Shown: in pieces, positions 1 to 8,291 of the stretch
Layout: every line of letters begins with the position of its first letter
Numbering within the stretch: the first letter of the stretch is position 1
Assembly: GCF_018837975.1 (NCBI RefSeq)
Contig: NZ_JAGSOY010000022.1
Span: 1 to 64,000 of the forward strand
DNA: 64,000 nucleotides
Reading direction: 5' to 3'
DNA from: Zooshikella harenae
GTDB taxonomy: Bacteria > Pseudomonadota > Gammaproteobacteria > Pseudomonadales > Zooshikellaceae
Made by a program: the position numbers and the translations under genes
The notes under the pieces: model-generated
Databases searched by the model: none
Told to the model about the DNA's origin: nothing
Seen by the model: only the letters and a program-made list of their open reading frames with translations

Positions 1-1
1 T

Positions 2-511
2 ATTCTTATCGGGTTAATAACGTCAATTGCTGCTTTGGTTTGGGCTTTTAACCGGCTACAACAGTCCGGTGTTGATTTAAACTCATTCAATCCTTTTCAC
101 TGGTTCAGAAGGCATAAATGGGCAAAGCTTTACTCAATTAAGCCACTGCATCGCTTGGAAAGTGCTATTGAAGGAGCAACTGTGTTGGTTTTGGGGGTTG
201 CAAAACTGCAAGGAGAGATAACAAAAGAAATAAAAGGTACAATTATCCAAACGTTTGTTCATACGTTTTGTCTTTCTGAAAAGCAGGCGCTTGAAGCTTT
301 TACCACAGCGTCTTTTTTATGGAAAGATAGTGCAAATTATATTGCGGAAGTAAAGCATATTGTTGATCCTCTACAGAGTCATTTTTCTAGAGCACAAAAA
401 AAATCTATAATTGAAACACTGAACTATATAGCAAATGTCGATGGCCAGTTAACAGATGAGCAAAGTCTGTTTATTAAATCTGTAGAAAAAGCGTTTGGAA
501 AAGATATTTAA
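2..511 (+). CDS. TerB/DjlA-like domain protein, 5'-truncated by the window
   Basis: The reading frame is open to the left edge, so the true start lies outside the window. What remains begins with a hydrophobic stretch that looks like the end of a membrane segment, followed by a basic linker and an all-helical domain of about 110 residues. Near the C-terminus is an acidic helix pattern (IANVDGQLTDEQ), the metal-binding-type signature seen in TerB and the N-terminal domain of DjlA. Proteins of this kind are usually small membrane-anchored proteins with poorly defined roles in envelope stress. The family is judged from one motif and no neighbour supports a role, so the function is open. A TTG at position 35 would be an internal start, but nothing favours it. 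Confidence 0.6.
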   Translation: MLIGLITSIAALVWAFNRLQQSGVDLNSFNPFHWFRRHKWAKLYSIKPLHRLESAIEGATVLVLGVAKLQGEITKEIKGTIIQTFVHTFCLSEKQALEAFTTASFLWKDSANYIAEVKHIVDPLQSHFSRAQKKSIIETLNYIANVDGQLTDEQSLFIKSVEKAFGKDI

Positions 512-747
512 TTTTATATTTAAAAAAAGCTGAAAGTTTTTTATAAAGATCTCTCTTGTGGGAAGGAAGCTGCTGTTTATAATGCTTTTGTCAAAAAATG
601 CTGTTTTTAGAAGTATCCATTCGTAAATGTCTTGTTTTAATTAACATAATGTGTTTTTTGACACTTAGATGAATAATATCTTACTTTGTTATTTTAGAGG
701 TCATTTAACTAACATCTTTTATCTATCGATTTGTCCTATATTTACTC

Positions 748-767
748 AATATACTCCTAAGTATATT
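748..767. promoter_or_regulatory. Palindrome with 8-bp arms upstream of the EamA gene
   Basis: AATATACT and AGTATATT form perfect 8-bp arms around a 4-bp spacer, 33 bp before the EamA transporter start. Position and symmetry suit a dimeric repressor operator, but the region is AT-rich and no regulator gene lies next to it. A similar core (TATACTTAAGTATA) is seen at 27487-27500. Confidence 0.3.
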
Positions 768-800
768 GCGTGCATAAATCCATGAGAGAAGGACATCATA

Positions 801-1757
801 ATGAACTTCGATCGTAAAGAAACAAAACTACTTGTACGAATTGAGCCTTGGCTTTTATTGATGGTGTTATCCATCATTTGGGGTAGTACATATATTCTCA
901 TTAAGCAAGGTTTAACAGCGTTTAGTTCATTGGACGTTGGTTTACTGCGTACTTTTTTTTCAGGATTTTTCTTTATTCCATTGTATTTTTGGTTACGACC
1001 AACATTAAAACAGTTGTCACTTAATGACTGGAAATATTTAGCACTTACAGGTTTTTTTGGTAGTGTTTTTCCAACATTATTATTTGCGGTAGGGCAGCAG
1101 GTCGTACCTAGTTCCTTAGTGGGGATGTTAAATACATTGCAACCTGTGTTTGTCTTGGTTATTGCATTTTTTGCATTTAATCAGCGTTTTTCTAGGAATG
1201 AGTTGCTAGGAACTGGTTTAGGTTGTTTGGGGGCTATTGTTTTGGTCTCAGCTGGTTCTGATTTAGCTAATAGTACTCATCATCTATTTTATTGTGGTGT
1301 TGTATTACTTGGTATGATCAGCTACGGGATAGCCAGTAACCTGATTCGTCACCGATTAAAGCATATCTCTGCGGTGAGACTGACAGCAATCTCCATCAGT
1401 ATATGGTCTATACCAGCATTTATAGGGATAGTTTTACGTTATTCTGCAGGACAACTGTCCACTACAAATAATACGGTTATTGCATTATTAGCCATTGCCG
1501 TGCTTGCATTATTAGGTACATGTGTTGCGATTTCGCTTTATAGTCGCTTAATTCTTAGGTATGGACTGATTTTTGCCGTATCTATAACCTACTTTATTCC
1601 TATCGTAGCGACCACGTGGGGGGTATTAGATGGTGAAGTAATTTACTTTTTGCACTTCATTGGTCTAATTTTGGTACTTGGTGCGTTATACCTCATTAAT
1701 CATCGTCGGCAAACGAGTGATGAAGTTGTTACTCAAGGTAAGATGAAGGAAGTATGA
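801..1757 (+). CDS. EamA-family (DMT) membrane transporter
   Basis: This 318-residue protein has about ten predicted membrane helices arranged as two EamA repeats (roughly residues 15-150 and 165-305), the normal architecture of drug/metabolite transporters exporting amino acids, metabolites or drugs across the inner membrane. The first helix carries the typical IIWGSTYILIKQGL pattern. The ATG is preceded by GAGAAGGA at good spacing. The gene stands alone, with a palindrome just upstream and an intrinsic terminator 44 bp after its stop, so it is a single-gene transcription unit. The substrate cannot be read from the sequence. Confidence 0.9.
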   Translation: MNFDRKETKLLVRIEPWLLLMVLSIIWGSTYILIKQGLTAFSSLDVGLLRTFFSGFFFIPLYFWLRPTLKQLSLNDWKYLALTGFFGSVFPTLLFAVGQQVVPSSLVGMLNTLQPVFVLVIAFFAFNQRFSRNELLGTGLGCLGAIVLVSAGSDLANSTHHLFYCGVVLLGMISYGIASNLIRHRLKHISAVRLTAISISIWSIPAFIGIVLRYSAGQLSTTNNTVIALLAIAVLALLGTCVAISLYSRLILRYGLIFAVSITYFIPIVATTWGVLDGEVIYFLHFIGLILVLGALYLINHRRQTSDEVVTQGKMKEV

Positions 1758-1800
1758 AGCTTCTTGCTGTTTTAGAGTAGCAAATTAAATTACAGACACA

Positions 1801-1828
1801 AAAAAACCTGCATCCTGCAGGTTTTTTT
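1801..1828 (+). terminator. Intrinsic terminator of the EamA gene
   Basis: A perfect 12-bp stem (AAAAAACCTGCA / TGCAGGTTTTTT) with a 3-base loop runs into a run of seven T. The A-rich left arm means it can also act on leftward transcription. Confidence 0.85.
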
Positions 1829-1870
1829 GTCACCATCCTAGTGATACTTAGTCCTTTAAGTCGTTCCCTA

Positions 1871-1965
1871 ACCCATTCCATTGGGTCCTATCTTAAAACT
1901 TGGCTGGCGCTTCCCTGACGCATCCTTACGAAAGAGCTTCCTTAAACCATCCGTTGGTGCCAGCC
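1871..1965. other. Gene-free stretch with two inverted repeats, possible structured RNA or element relic
   Basis: A small hairpin, ACCCA-TTCCAT-TGGGT (1871-1886), is followed by GGCTGGCGC (1902-1910) pairing with GTGCCAGCC (1957-1965) with one G-T mismatch. The whole gap 1758-2768 (about 1 kb) lacks a convincing gene; besides this structure it holds the element at 2321-2486. Confidence 0.25.
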
Positions 1966-2320
1966 TGTTGTTATATAGTTTGGTCTAACTGGGGTTCGAA
2001 GCAAAGAGTCGATTGTTGTATACCCGTGTAGGATATTTGCCATTGTTATGTAAGTAAACTGAGTTGTCGGGATTTCATTAGTATTTTGCTTGTGAACTAA
2101 AGCAGGTTTGCTGGAATTAGGCTTCAATCTAACAAAGCCATTAATTGATATAAGCAAAAATTAATTTAGTTGTTATGAGTTTTGACTATCCGATTAATAA
2201 GGTCAACTTATAACTTGAAAGCAAGTATAATTAATTATGGTAAAAGTGAATAAAGTTTTATTTTTTCACTGTAAAATATTTCGTGCTATCAAATCAGGGC
2301 TTTGGTTATAATAGCTTTAC

Positions 2321-2486
2321 GGTATACTTCAAGTAACGGGCATCTCTAAACATGCGCTTTTTCCTCGATAACTGTGTTAGCGCTGTACTCGAATCCTCAT
2401 GTATTCCTTATGCACTACGGTTCTCCGTACAGTGTTTCTTTGCTCTCACAAAAAAATCACTATTTTTAGAGATGCTTAGGTATACC
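2321..2486. repeat. MITE-like element with imperfect terminal inverted repeats
   Basis: The left end has GGTATACTTCAAG followed by CATCTCTAAA (2321-2350). The right end has TTTAGAGATG followed by CTTAGGTATACC (2465-2486). The ends are inverted copies of each other apart from a few extra bases in the left arm. Inside is a compact hairpin, CACTACGG-TTCT-CCGTACAGTG, with a two-base bulge. The size of about 166 bp, terminal repeats and lack of coding potential fit a miniature non-autonomous element or intergenic repeat family. No target-site duplication is obvious and no second full copy is in the window. Confidence 0.45.
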
Positions 2487-2768
2487 TCATTGATTTTGAA
2501 AGTAATTAGTACACATATAGCTTTAGGTGAGTAGCTTATATTGAAGTTTATGCATGAGCTTGAGTAATCATTTTTGTGTTGCAGTTAGAGCCTAGGTTAA
2601 TCCCATATATAATAGTTGGATCAAGTAAATGCTTACTGATGATTTTTAAAGGAGAATATTAAAGAACTAGAGCAAGAAGGTAATTGGAGTGCAAAGCGAT
2701 AATAGATTACCCTAATTCACAGCGAATTTCGGCAATGCGGATGATAGTTGCATCAGGGAGGGTCTTCT

Positions 2769-3578
2769 ATGTTAATGGATGTTCCTGTTTCACTTCAGCG
2801 AAAATGTTTATCAGATACTAATCCCCAGTGGTGGTTAACACCTAACCTTAATAATGTTTGTCCTGAAATTAACTTTGCCTGCTGTGAGCCTTTTCAAGTT
2901 ATTTCCGAAAAAGAATTAACTAAATTCATTGATATCATTAACAAAAATAAGTCAAAAGCAGTCCAGTACAGTCGATCATTTACTATTCGTGGTATCCCTG
3001 AGATTGATGAGATTCTTGGTTGCTCAAACTTAGAAATGATACTATCGAAAATTGTTGGCATTGAGCTAAAAATGCACCCCATTAAAGTGGAGCATAGTCA
3101 TGTCAATTTACAGGCTAAAAATGAAGAAAGTGCTGTTGATGATTGGCACTTGGACTACGTTCCCTTCGTATTTGTGATACTTCTGGAAAAAAGTGGTAAA
3201 GAAACTGTGGGGGTTAACAGTGGCCGTTTATGTACAAAAGACTTTGGTGACTTTTCAATGAAACCTGGTGAGGGTATTTTGTTGCAGGGAAGTCATGTTT
3301 TACATAAAGCTGAGATGTGTGAAGAAGGGAGTCGCACCAGTTTGGTTATATCTTTAGTACCTAAAAATATTGAGCTGTATGATTGTACAATGGTTTACAA
3401 GCATCGGCCAACTTATGATGAACAGTCTATTTTTTACGACTTTATAAGCTACCGGATGGCCAATATCAAGGAAATGGGTCAGAATATACTTTCAAGCTAT
3501 CATTCTGATGAAAATATAAAGTTTTGGATATCCAGAATACGTGATGAATGTATGATCATTGAAAACTGTTTAATTTGA
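2769..3578 (+). CDS. Orphan protein with 2OG-Fe(II) oxygenase-like metal motif
   Basis: The chosen ATG gives 269 residues and has GGGAGG eight bases upstream; a TTG 21 bp earlier lacks such a site. The C-terminal half shows H127-L-D129 (in DDWHLDYVPF) and, about 50 residues later, GSHVLHKAEM with candidate distal histidines H176 or H179, followed by an arginine in GSRTSLV. HxD...H...R with this spacing is the iron and 2-oxoglutarate binding pattern of the double-stranded beta-helix oxygenases. The N-terminal 100 residues resemble nothing I know. There is no biosynthetic or peptide-precursor partner next to it, so the substrate is unknown. Composition is AT-rich like the surrounding accessory zone. 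The fold assignment rests on motif spacing alone. Confidence 0.55.
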   Translation: MLMDVPVSLQRKCLSDTNPQWWLTPNLNNVCPEINFACCEPFQVISEKELTKFIDIINKNKSKAVQYSRSFTIRGIPEIDEILGCSNLEMILSKIVGIELKMHPIKVEHSHVNLQAKNEESAVDDWHLDYVPFVFVILLEKSGKETVGVNSGRLCTKDFGDFSMKPGEGILLQGSHVLHKAEMCEEGSRTSLVISLVPKNIELYDCTMVYKHRPTYDEQSIFYDFISYRMANIKEMGQNILSSYHSDENIKFWISRIRDECMIIENCLI

Positions 3579-3660
3579 TCTTTTTACGATAAAAACGGTA
3601 TAAGGTTAATAAAATAAGGGAGGTAATGTCTGTAGTATTGTGTATCTATCCATGGGATAT

Positions 3661-3684
3661 GAAGGGTAGAGACGTTCTACCTTC
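3661..3684 (-). terminator. Weak hairpin after the HEAT-repeat gene
   Basis: GAAGGGTAGA pairs with TCTACCTTC with one bulged base, just past the stop of the leftward gene. There is no T-run on the minus strand, so termination is only possible, not clear. Confidence 0.3.
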
Positions 3685-3692
3685 CATAACTT

Positions 3693-5366
3693 TTATTGTT
3701 CATTAAGGGTGTTGTATAAAACTTCGTATTTCTCTCTCAGTGGAGTAATGGATGTAGTATTCATTCGATGAATAAGTTTAGACTGGTATACCTTCGATAA
3801 AGTGATTTCTGACTTTTGAGATAAATAAACATCAATTATTTCACCTGCAACACTGGGATTGTTTTCAGTTAATAAATGGTCAAAAAGTTTAGATTGATAC
3901 TGTTTATCCCTTGTCAGAATTCGTGCTGCAATCATTCTTTCTTCATAATGCTCGCTGTTTATAAATGGCAATATATTTTGGTTAAGCGCAGATGTCTTTA
4001 AGTTGTTGACTGCAAGTAGGGTGATATAGTGGTTACTATTATCGGTTTTTTGGAGTTGCTCATGAAGAAAGTCAGTAACATTATTGGTTAAATGTTTCGC
4101 ATGATCTCCTAAAATACCTACATTAAGTAATGCCGTATCGGCAATAGTTTGGTTATCAATACGAGTCATTTGTTGTAGAGTATTTAATGCCAAATCAGAG
4201 GTAACATCGCCGAGTTTTGCTATAGAAGTGATTGCTCGAAGCCTATTTTTTTCATCAATTGCTTCATTCAAAATGATTGCAGACAGTATATTGTTAGCTT
4301 CTGGAACACCAGACTGCTCAAGGGCAAATATTAATGCTGACTTTAGGGTATCATTTTGTGAGGAGTTCAGTAGTAATTCTTCTACGAAGGTAAGTCCTGC
4401 ATGTTGAGCTGCATATTGTCCGATCGCGGATATAGTGTAGATATCAGGTGTATTAGTAAATGAGGTTAGTGCACTCATGAGTTCGGTATTATTCTCAATC
4501 TTGAGCTGTTTATCCTGTGCTGAAGTGATAAGTGTATGATGTTTGTTTGCATCATAAGTATAGAGAGCAGGGGAGTCGTCAAAAGAGCGTGGAAATTGAA
4601 TAGAATCAATGGTAATCGACTGGTCAATATTAATAACCTGGTCATTATAGTTAATTTGACGAAATGTTTCGTATTTTAGAGCGCTAGGGTGTAAGGATTC
4701 CTGCAAATGCAAGTCCCATTGGTCAGACTGGGATAAGACATGATAAGTACTTGCTTGTGCTGCGTTATACTCAATATGTGTAGTCTTTCGCTGTACTTGA
4801 AGGTTATGCCGAGTGTATTGAAATGTATATACGCCATCAGCTAATTGGAGTTGAAGTGGTTTATATTGATTGTAGGAAAGTTGGGTTAAAACGGTCTTAG
4901 TAATGGTTAGTGGGTGGTTCTCTGGTAATTGTAGTAGGTCAATATTGTGGAAGTGGCCATTTTGGTAGTTTACTGTAAACGTGAGAAATTTAGGTAGCTT
5001 GTTCGTTGTTTCAGCAAGACTGTTAGCTGTTATTTGGTCAATGCGACCTAACAGAAGTGTCGGCTGATTTGAGTCATTTTTAACAGGTTTTAAGGCTAAA
5101 TTGAAGCGAATGACTGTACTGTTTTTTTCATTGCTAGCATTTGTCATGTTACTGTGTATGGTGACTTGATAGGCTAGTTTTTGCTGTTTAAGCATTATGT
5201 TACTATCAATTTTTTCATTTGATTTATTTAGAGATGATGAGAGTTCAGGTTCAGGCGATGTGTTTCTTGTCGTGGTATTCTCCACACCAAAATAAAGCAG
5301 TCCAGCCACCATACCACTTAATAACGTGGCAACAGAGAAAAAGAGGGTTCGGTGTGTAATACTCAT
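3693..5366 (-). CDS. Membrane-anchored HEAT-repeat protein resembling the vitellogenin-N / lipid-transfer helical domain
   Basis: The 557-residue product starts with an uncleaved-looking signal anchor (about residues 8-28), so the rest should face the periplasm. Residues about 60-290 are predicted beta-rich, with a conserved-looking PKFLTFTVNYQNGHFHNI segment. Residues about 300-545 are a run of paired helices, including TALLNVGILGDHAKHL and LLAVNNLKTSALNQNILPF. A beta-barrel-like N-terminal part followed by a helical superlayer, and these sequence patterns, recall the N-terminal module of large lipid transfer proteins (vitellogenin, MTP, apoB). That similarity is my reading by eye and needs a profile search; a plain HEAT-repeat scaffold is the fallback. 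It lies 160 bp downstream of a secreted-protein gene in the same direction, probably one operon, and the two may work together. Confidence 0.55.
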   Translation of the reverse strand: MSITHRTLFFSVATLLSGMVAGLLYFGVENTTTRNTSPEPELSSSLNKSNEKIDSNIMLKQQKLAYQVTIHSNMTNASNEKNSTVIRFNLALKPVKNDSNQPTLLLGRIDQITANSLAETTNKLPKFLTFTVNYQNGHFHNIDLLQLPENHPLTITKTVLTQLSYNQYKPLQLQLADGVYTFQYTRHNLQVQRKTTHIEYNAAQASTYHVLSQSDQWDLHLQESLHPSALKYETFRQINYNDQVINIDQSITIDSIQFPRSFDDSPALYTYDANKHHTLITSAQDKQLKIENNTELMSALTSFTNTPDIYTISAIGQYAAQHAGLTFVEELLLNSSQNDTLKSALIFALEQSGVPEANNILSAIILNEAIDEKNRLRAITSIAKLGDVTSDLALNTLQQMTRIDNQTIADTALLNVGILGDHAKHLTNNVTDFLHEQLQKTDNSNHYITLLAVNNLKTSALNQNILPFINSEHYEERMIAARILTRDKQYQSKLFDHLLTENNPSVAGEIIDVYLSQKSEITLSKVYQSKLIHRMNTTSITPLREKYEVLYNTLNEQ

Positions 5367-5472
5367 GGAGTGATCTACCCTAATGAGAATAATAACGTGT
5401 TTCTATTAATGATATGGCGAAAGCTCATAGCATTATCTAAGGAGCTTAAGATGTTACTGAATAGTTATCAGT

Positions 5473-5510
5473 GAAGGGTAATGTTTCTTCCTAATCTAAC
5501 GATACCCTTC
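5473..5510. repeat. 8-bp inverted repeat between the two secreted-protein genes
   Basis: GAAGGGTA (5473-5480) and TACCCTTC (5503-5510) are perfect inverted copies separated by 22 bases, in the 160-bp gap between two co-oriented genes. It may form a hairpin in the intercistronic mRNA that sets relative expression. No T-run follows. Confidence 0.3.
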
Positions 5511-5526
5511 GCTATAAGTATAACTA

Positions 5527-6522
5527 TTAGAAATAGTGTGATTTTTCGTAGAACGTTTTTTGGGTTTCGTAGATAGGTTTCCAGCTGATCACTTTGGTTG
5601 AACGGCTAAATATATTCCACACATTGAATAGTTTTACTTCACAATAAAGTGAAATATCCCCATCGCCACCTTTGGCGCTACCAGTCCATTTCAGTTTAGT
5701 ATAATACTGGTATGGATTTTCATTCATTATTGGTAAAGAGGATGCACCTGGTTTATAAGTGATACCACCTTCAATGTGTCCTTCAGTAGACATATTGATT
5801 AGGTTAAGATGACCTTTAACCCCTTTTTCAATACGCTTCATCCCAAGAAAATCAACAGCTGCATAGGCTTTACCTGTGACACTACCTGAAATCCAGGGGC
5901 TAGCTGTCGCATATACGATATCGGGTTGTCTTACGCCCTGTTGAAAAATAGGATCATTGTTTTTTTCGAAGCCACCAATTTTTAGGCCTGCACGAAAATT
6001 AGCTCCAACATTAAAAGCACCACCCACTTTTGCGCCAACTCTAAAGATACCTAAACCATCTAAGGGAACCTCTGGTAGCGTGACTTCTGGGGATGCAATG
6101 GTATGGCTCCAGTCGTAGTTTAACTCCTTGTGTAGTAAGTTTTCACAGCTGGGGCTAATTGAAATGGGTGTTGATGCGCCAATTGAATAAGTAAGGTGTA
6201 GACCTCGAGTACATGCTGCTTGGGTTGGATCAAAGGCAAAGTGAATGTTACCTGTGACAGAACTCATTTGGGTATTATGAGGGCCAACAGTGACATTGAA
6301 GGTTTCTTGAGTATTTCCGATTAACTTGTTTTTGGAGGCGTAAATATAGCCTTTCGCCTTTCGGGTTTGTTTGAAGTTTTTGATAGCTTTATTGGTTTGT
6401 GCCGTATGTGCTTTATTCATCACATTGCCTGGGCTCAGATTGGCAGTGGCATGTATAGAAAAGGCAGTGAGTAAACTGGCCGTTGTGTAAATAAAGAGTT
6501 TTTTTATTTTAACAGGTTTCAT
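5527..6522 (-). CDS. Secreted protein of unknown function, partner of the downstream HEAT-repeat protein
   Basis: I place the start at the internal ATG giving a classic signal peptide (basic MKPVKIKKL, then a hydrophobic core, cleavage near HATA-N) with AGAGAT upstream. The 22-codon in-frame extension would spoil the signal and cover the palindrome at 6542-6562. The mature protein of about 305 residues is rich in glycine and alternating hydrophobic residues, suggesting beta structure, with repeats of the type GAKVGGAFNVGANFRAGLKI and three cysteines outside the signal region. I do not recognise the family. It reads as the first gene of a two-gene unit with the HEAT-repeat protein, which suggests a shared extracytoplasmic job, possibly as ligand or cargo. 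That is inference from position. Confidence 0.6.
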   Translation of the reverse strand: MKPVKIKKLFIYTTASLLTAFSIHATANLSPGNVMNKAHTAQTNKAIKNFKQTRKAKGYIYASKNKLIGNTQETFNVTVGPHNTQMSSVTGNIHFAFDPTQAACTRGLHLTYSIGASTPISISPSCENLLHKELNYDWSHTIASPEVTLPEVPLDGLGIFRVGAKVGGAFNVGANFRAGLKIGGFEKNNDPIFQQGVRQPDIVYATASPWISGSVTGKAYAAVDFLGMKRIEKGVKGHLNLINMSTEGHIEGGITYKPGASSLPIMNENPYQYYTKLKWTGSAKGGDGDISLYCEVKLFNVWNIFSRSTKVISWKPIYETQKTFYEKSHYF

Positions 6523-6541
6523 TGTTATCTCTTTGGTATGC

Positions 6542-6562
6542 TTTTCGCGAGGCTCGCGAAAA
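6542..6562 (-). promoter_or_regulatory. Perfect palindrome in the leader of the secreted-protein gene
   Basis: TTTTCGCGA and TCGCGAAAA are perfect 9-bp arms around a GGC spacer, 20 bp upstream of the start codon. GC-rich arms in an AT-rich leader stand out. It could be an operator for a dimeric regulator or a leader hairpin affecting translation. The rest of the gap up to 6973 is AT-rich with no gene I can support. Confidence 0.5.
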
Positions 6563-6973
6563 CTATCGTTATGAGTAGACGTAGGCACTGATTAATTTTT
6601 AAAATTTTAAACGTGTTGTAAATTTATGTTTAATGAGCAAATATGAGATATGAATATTTTAATTGTTTACTAAAATACGCATAAATTTTTTGAACTAAGT
6701 TTTATGTGCTTGTATATCATACTCACTTTATTTGTGTCGAAAAAAATAAGTAGACAAGTTGAGGCAAATCTCATTTTTTATAATGGCTTAAAAATTATTT
6801 CTGAAATTGCTTCTTTATGAATGAAAAGAACTAGGCAGCATATGGCGGTGTAAGTATTGAAATTATGCTTAGTACTGAAAAAAGAAAAAGGTTTTTAGTG
6901 AGAGGATTAGTCGGAAGAGGCAATTAACAGCATGAAGTGGTGACCATCCTTGGTTCTTTTGTAAAAAGTAAGG

Positions 6974-7414
6974 TTAGGCTTGTAGGCTTTTCTTACGGGA
7001 ATAAGCCATTCCTAAAACACCGAGCCCAAAAAGAATAAGTGAAGTAGGTTCTGGAGTTGGGTCTGGTTCTGGACTGATTTCATTTACAACCAGCTCTACG
7101 CGAGCATCTTCATGGCTAAACCAGAAAACAGCATCGTCACCTGTGCCTAATGTTGTGATTGATCCTCCAATAGCCCATAACCCTGTGGCAGCACTTAAAG
7201 AGGCAAGCGCGCTTGCGTTGAGGCTAGCTTCAACATAACTGCCCACATCACTGGCTGTGACACTGACTGAGCCATAGGATGTACCACTCGCTAAATCACC
7301 AAATGCCGCTAATCCTCCTGTACCACCAGTCAGCGTTGCAATAATGGTGGATACGCTCCATAAAGTCCAAGTTTTTGATGCATCGGTGCTTAGGTAGTAA
7401 GACTGATAAAACAT
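6974..7414 (-). CDS. PEP-CTERM sorting-signal protein, apparently lacking its N-terminus
   Basis: The last 25 residues are a textbook PEP-CTERM tail: PEPTSLILFGLGVLGMAYS followed by basic RKK, the signal recognised by exosortases for processing and envelope or matrix attachment. The preceding 120 residues are Gly/Ala/Ser/Thr-rich and acidic, as usual for such exported proteins. However the only ATG gives MFYQSYYLSTDAS with no signal peptide and no ribosome site, and upstream the frame continues about 20 codons without a start to a stop. A run of nine A (7424-7432) sits just before the ATG. The gene is therefore probably 5'-truncated or frameshifted. No exosortase is in the window. Confidence 0.6.
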   Translation of the reverse strand: MFYQSYYLSTDASKTWTLWSVSTIIATLTGGTGGLAAFGDLASGTSYGSVSVTASDVGSYVEASLNASALASLSAATGLWAIGGSITTLGTGDDAVFWFSHEDARVELVVNEISPEPDPTPEPTSLILFGLGVLGMAYSRKKSLQA

Positions 7415-7625
7415 TAAATTTTGAAAAAAAAACGATACCTGAACTGTTAATTCTGTTGATAGTTTTTGATTACTCCGTTGGGAGTATGTAAAGGATTATT
7501 TTTATTTGGTAAAGCTAAGATTATAGTGAAAAAGTGCTTTTATCTATATGTTTTAGCTACACTCATTGTTGTAAATTAATTTAATTTTAATTAAACGAAT
7601 ATTCGTTAATGAATAGGGGGGAGTT

Positions 7626-8291
7626 ATGCCTGTTAAGCAAATTTTTTATGAAGATGCTCGTCCTTTGATGCAGCCAGGTGATGTCATAGCTTTTGGTGGC
7701 AAGGGGCATTTCTCAGAAATTATAAAATTTTCAACATTTTCAGATGTTTCTCATGTGGGCGTAATATTGCAGACAAAAATAACTAGTGATGATACGAACA
7801 GATTTTTTAATCAAATTATTGAATCAACATCACTTCACGGTTTTAATGGTGTTAATATTTCGCGATTTAGTGATCGAATAAATACCTATGATGGCGAACT
7901 TTGGTGGTTGCCGCTTAATGAGATGCTAAGAAAAACACGCTTTAAGCAAAAAGAATTTTATAATTTTTTGTTTAACCAGGCGAAAGCCAGAAAACCCTAT
8001 GATATGCCACAGGCAATTAAATCTGCATTAGATGCACTGGATGAACTTCCATTGGGGATGCATGGCCTGGGGTATAATAGAGAAGATTTTAGCAAGTTTT
8101 TTTGTTCGGAATTAGTTGCGGCAGCACTTGAAGTTAGCACGTTGGTTGATAGTGTGAATGCCTCTGAAGTCACCCCTATTGATTTGTGCCGCTGGAAAAT
8201 ATATCAAGATACATACTATCAGTTGAAAGGTGATAACAACAAAAAAATATCTCGCTTTAATACTGCTAACCCTGCTGATTGGAATACATAA
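7626..8291 (+). CDS. Permuted papain-like amidase/hydrolase (YiiX/YebB-type, NlpC/P60 superfamily)
   Basis: This 221-residue protein shows the circularly permuted NlpC/P60 order: the histidine first (H43 in DVSHVGVIL, after MQPGDVIAFGG) and the nucleophile cysteine late (C160 in FFCSELVAAAL). Proteins of this fold hydrolyse amide or ester bonds in peptidoglycan, proteins or lipids. There is no signal peptide, so it appears cytoplasmic unless exported another way. The ATG follows TAGGGGGGAG, a strong ribosome site. Neighbours give no pathway. The gene is AT-rich like the rest of this accessory zone. The fold is well supported; the substrate is unknown. Confidence 0.75.
   Translation: MPVKQIFYEDARPLMQPGDVIAFGGKGHFSEIIKFSTFSDVSHVGVILQTKITSDDTNRFFNQIIESTSLHGFNGVNISRFSDRINTYDGELWWLPLNEMLRKTRFKQKEFYNFLFNQAKARKPYDMPQAIKSALDALDELPLGMHGLGYNREDFSKFFCSELVAAALEVSTLVDSVNASEVTPIDLCRWKIYQDTYYQLKGDNNKKISRFNTANPADWNT

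Noticed and set aside
1942-2157. 71-codon frame on the minus strand
   Set aside because: It starts at TTG without a ribosome site, has no recognisable motif and overlaps the inverted-repeat structure at 1902-1965.
2352-2534. 60-codon frame on the plus strand
   Set aside because: It lies inside the MITE-like inverted-repeat element and beyond it, with no ribosome site and no protein-like motif.
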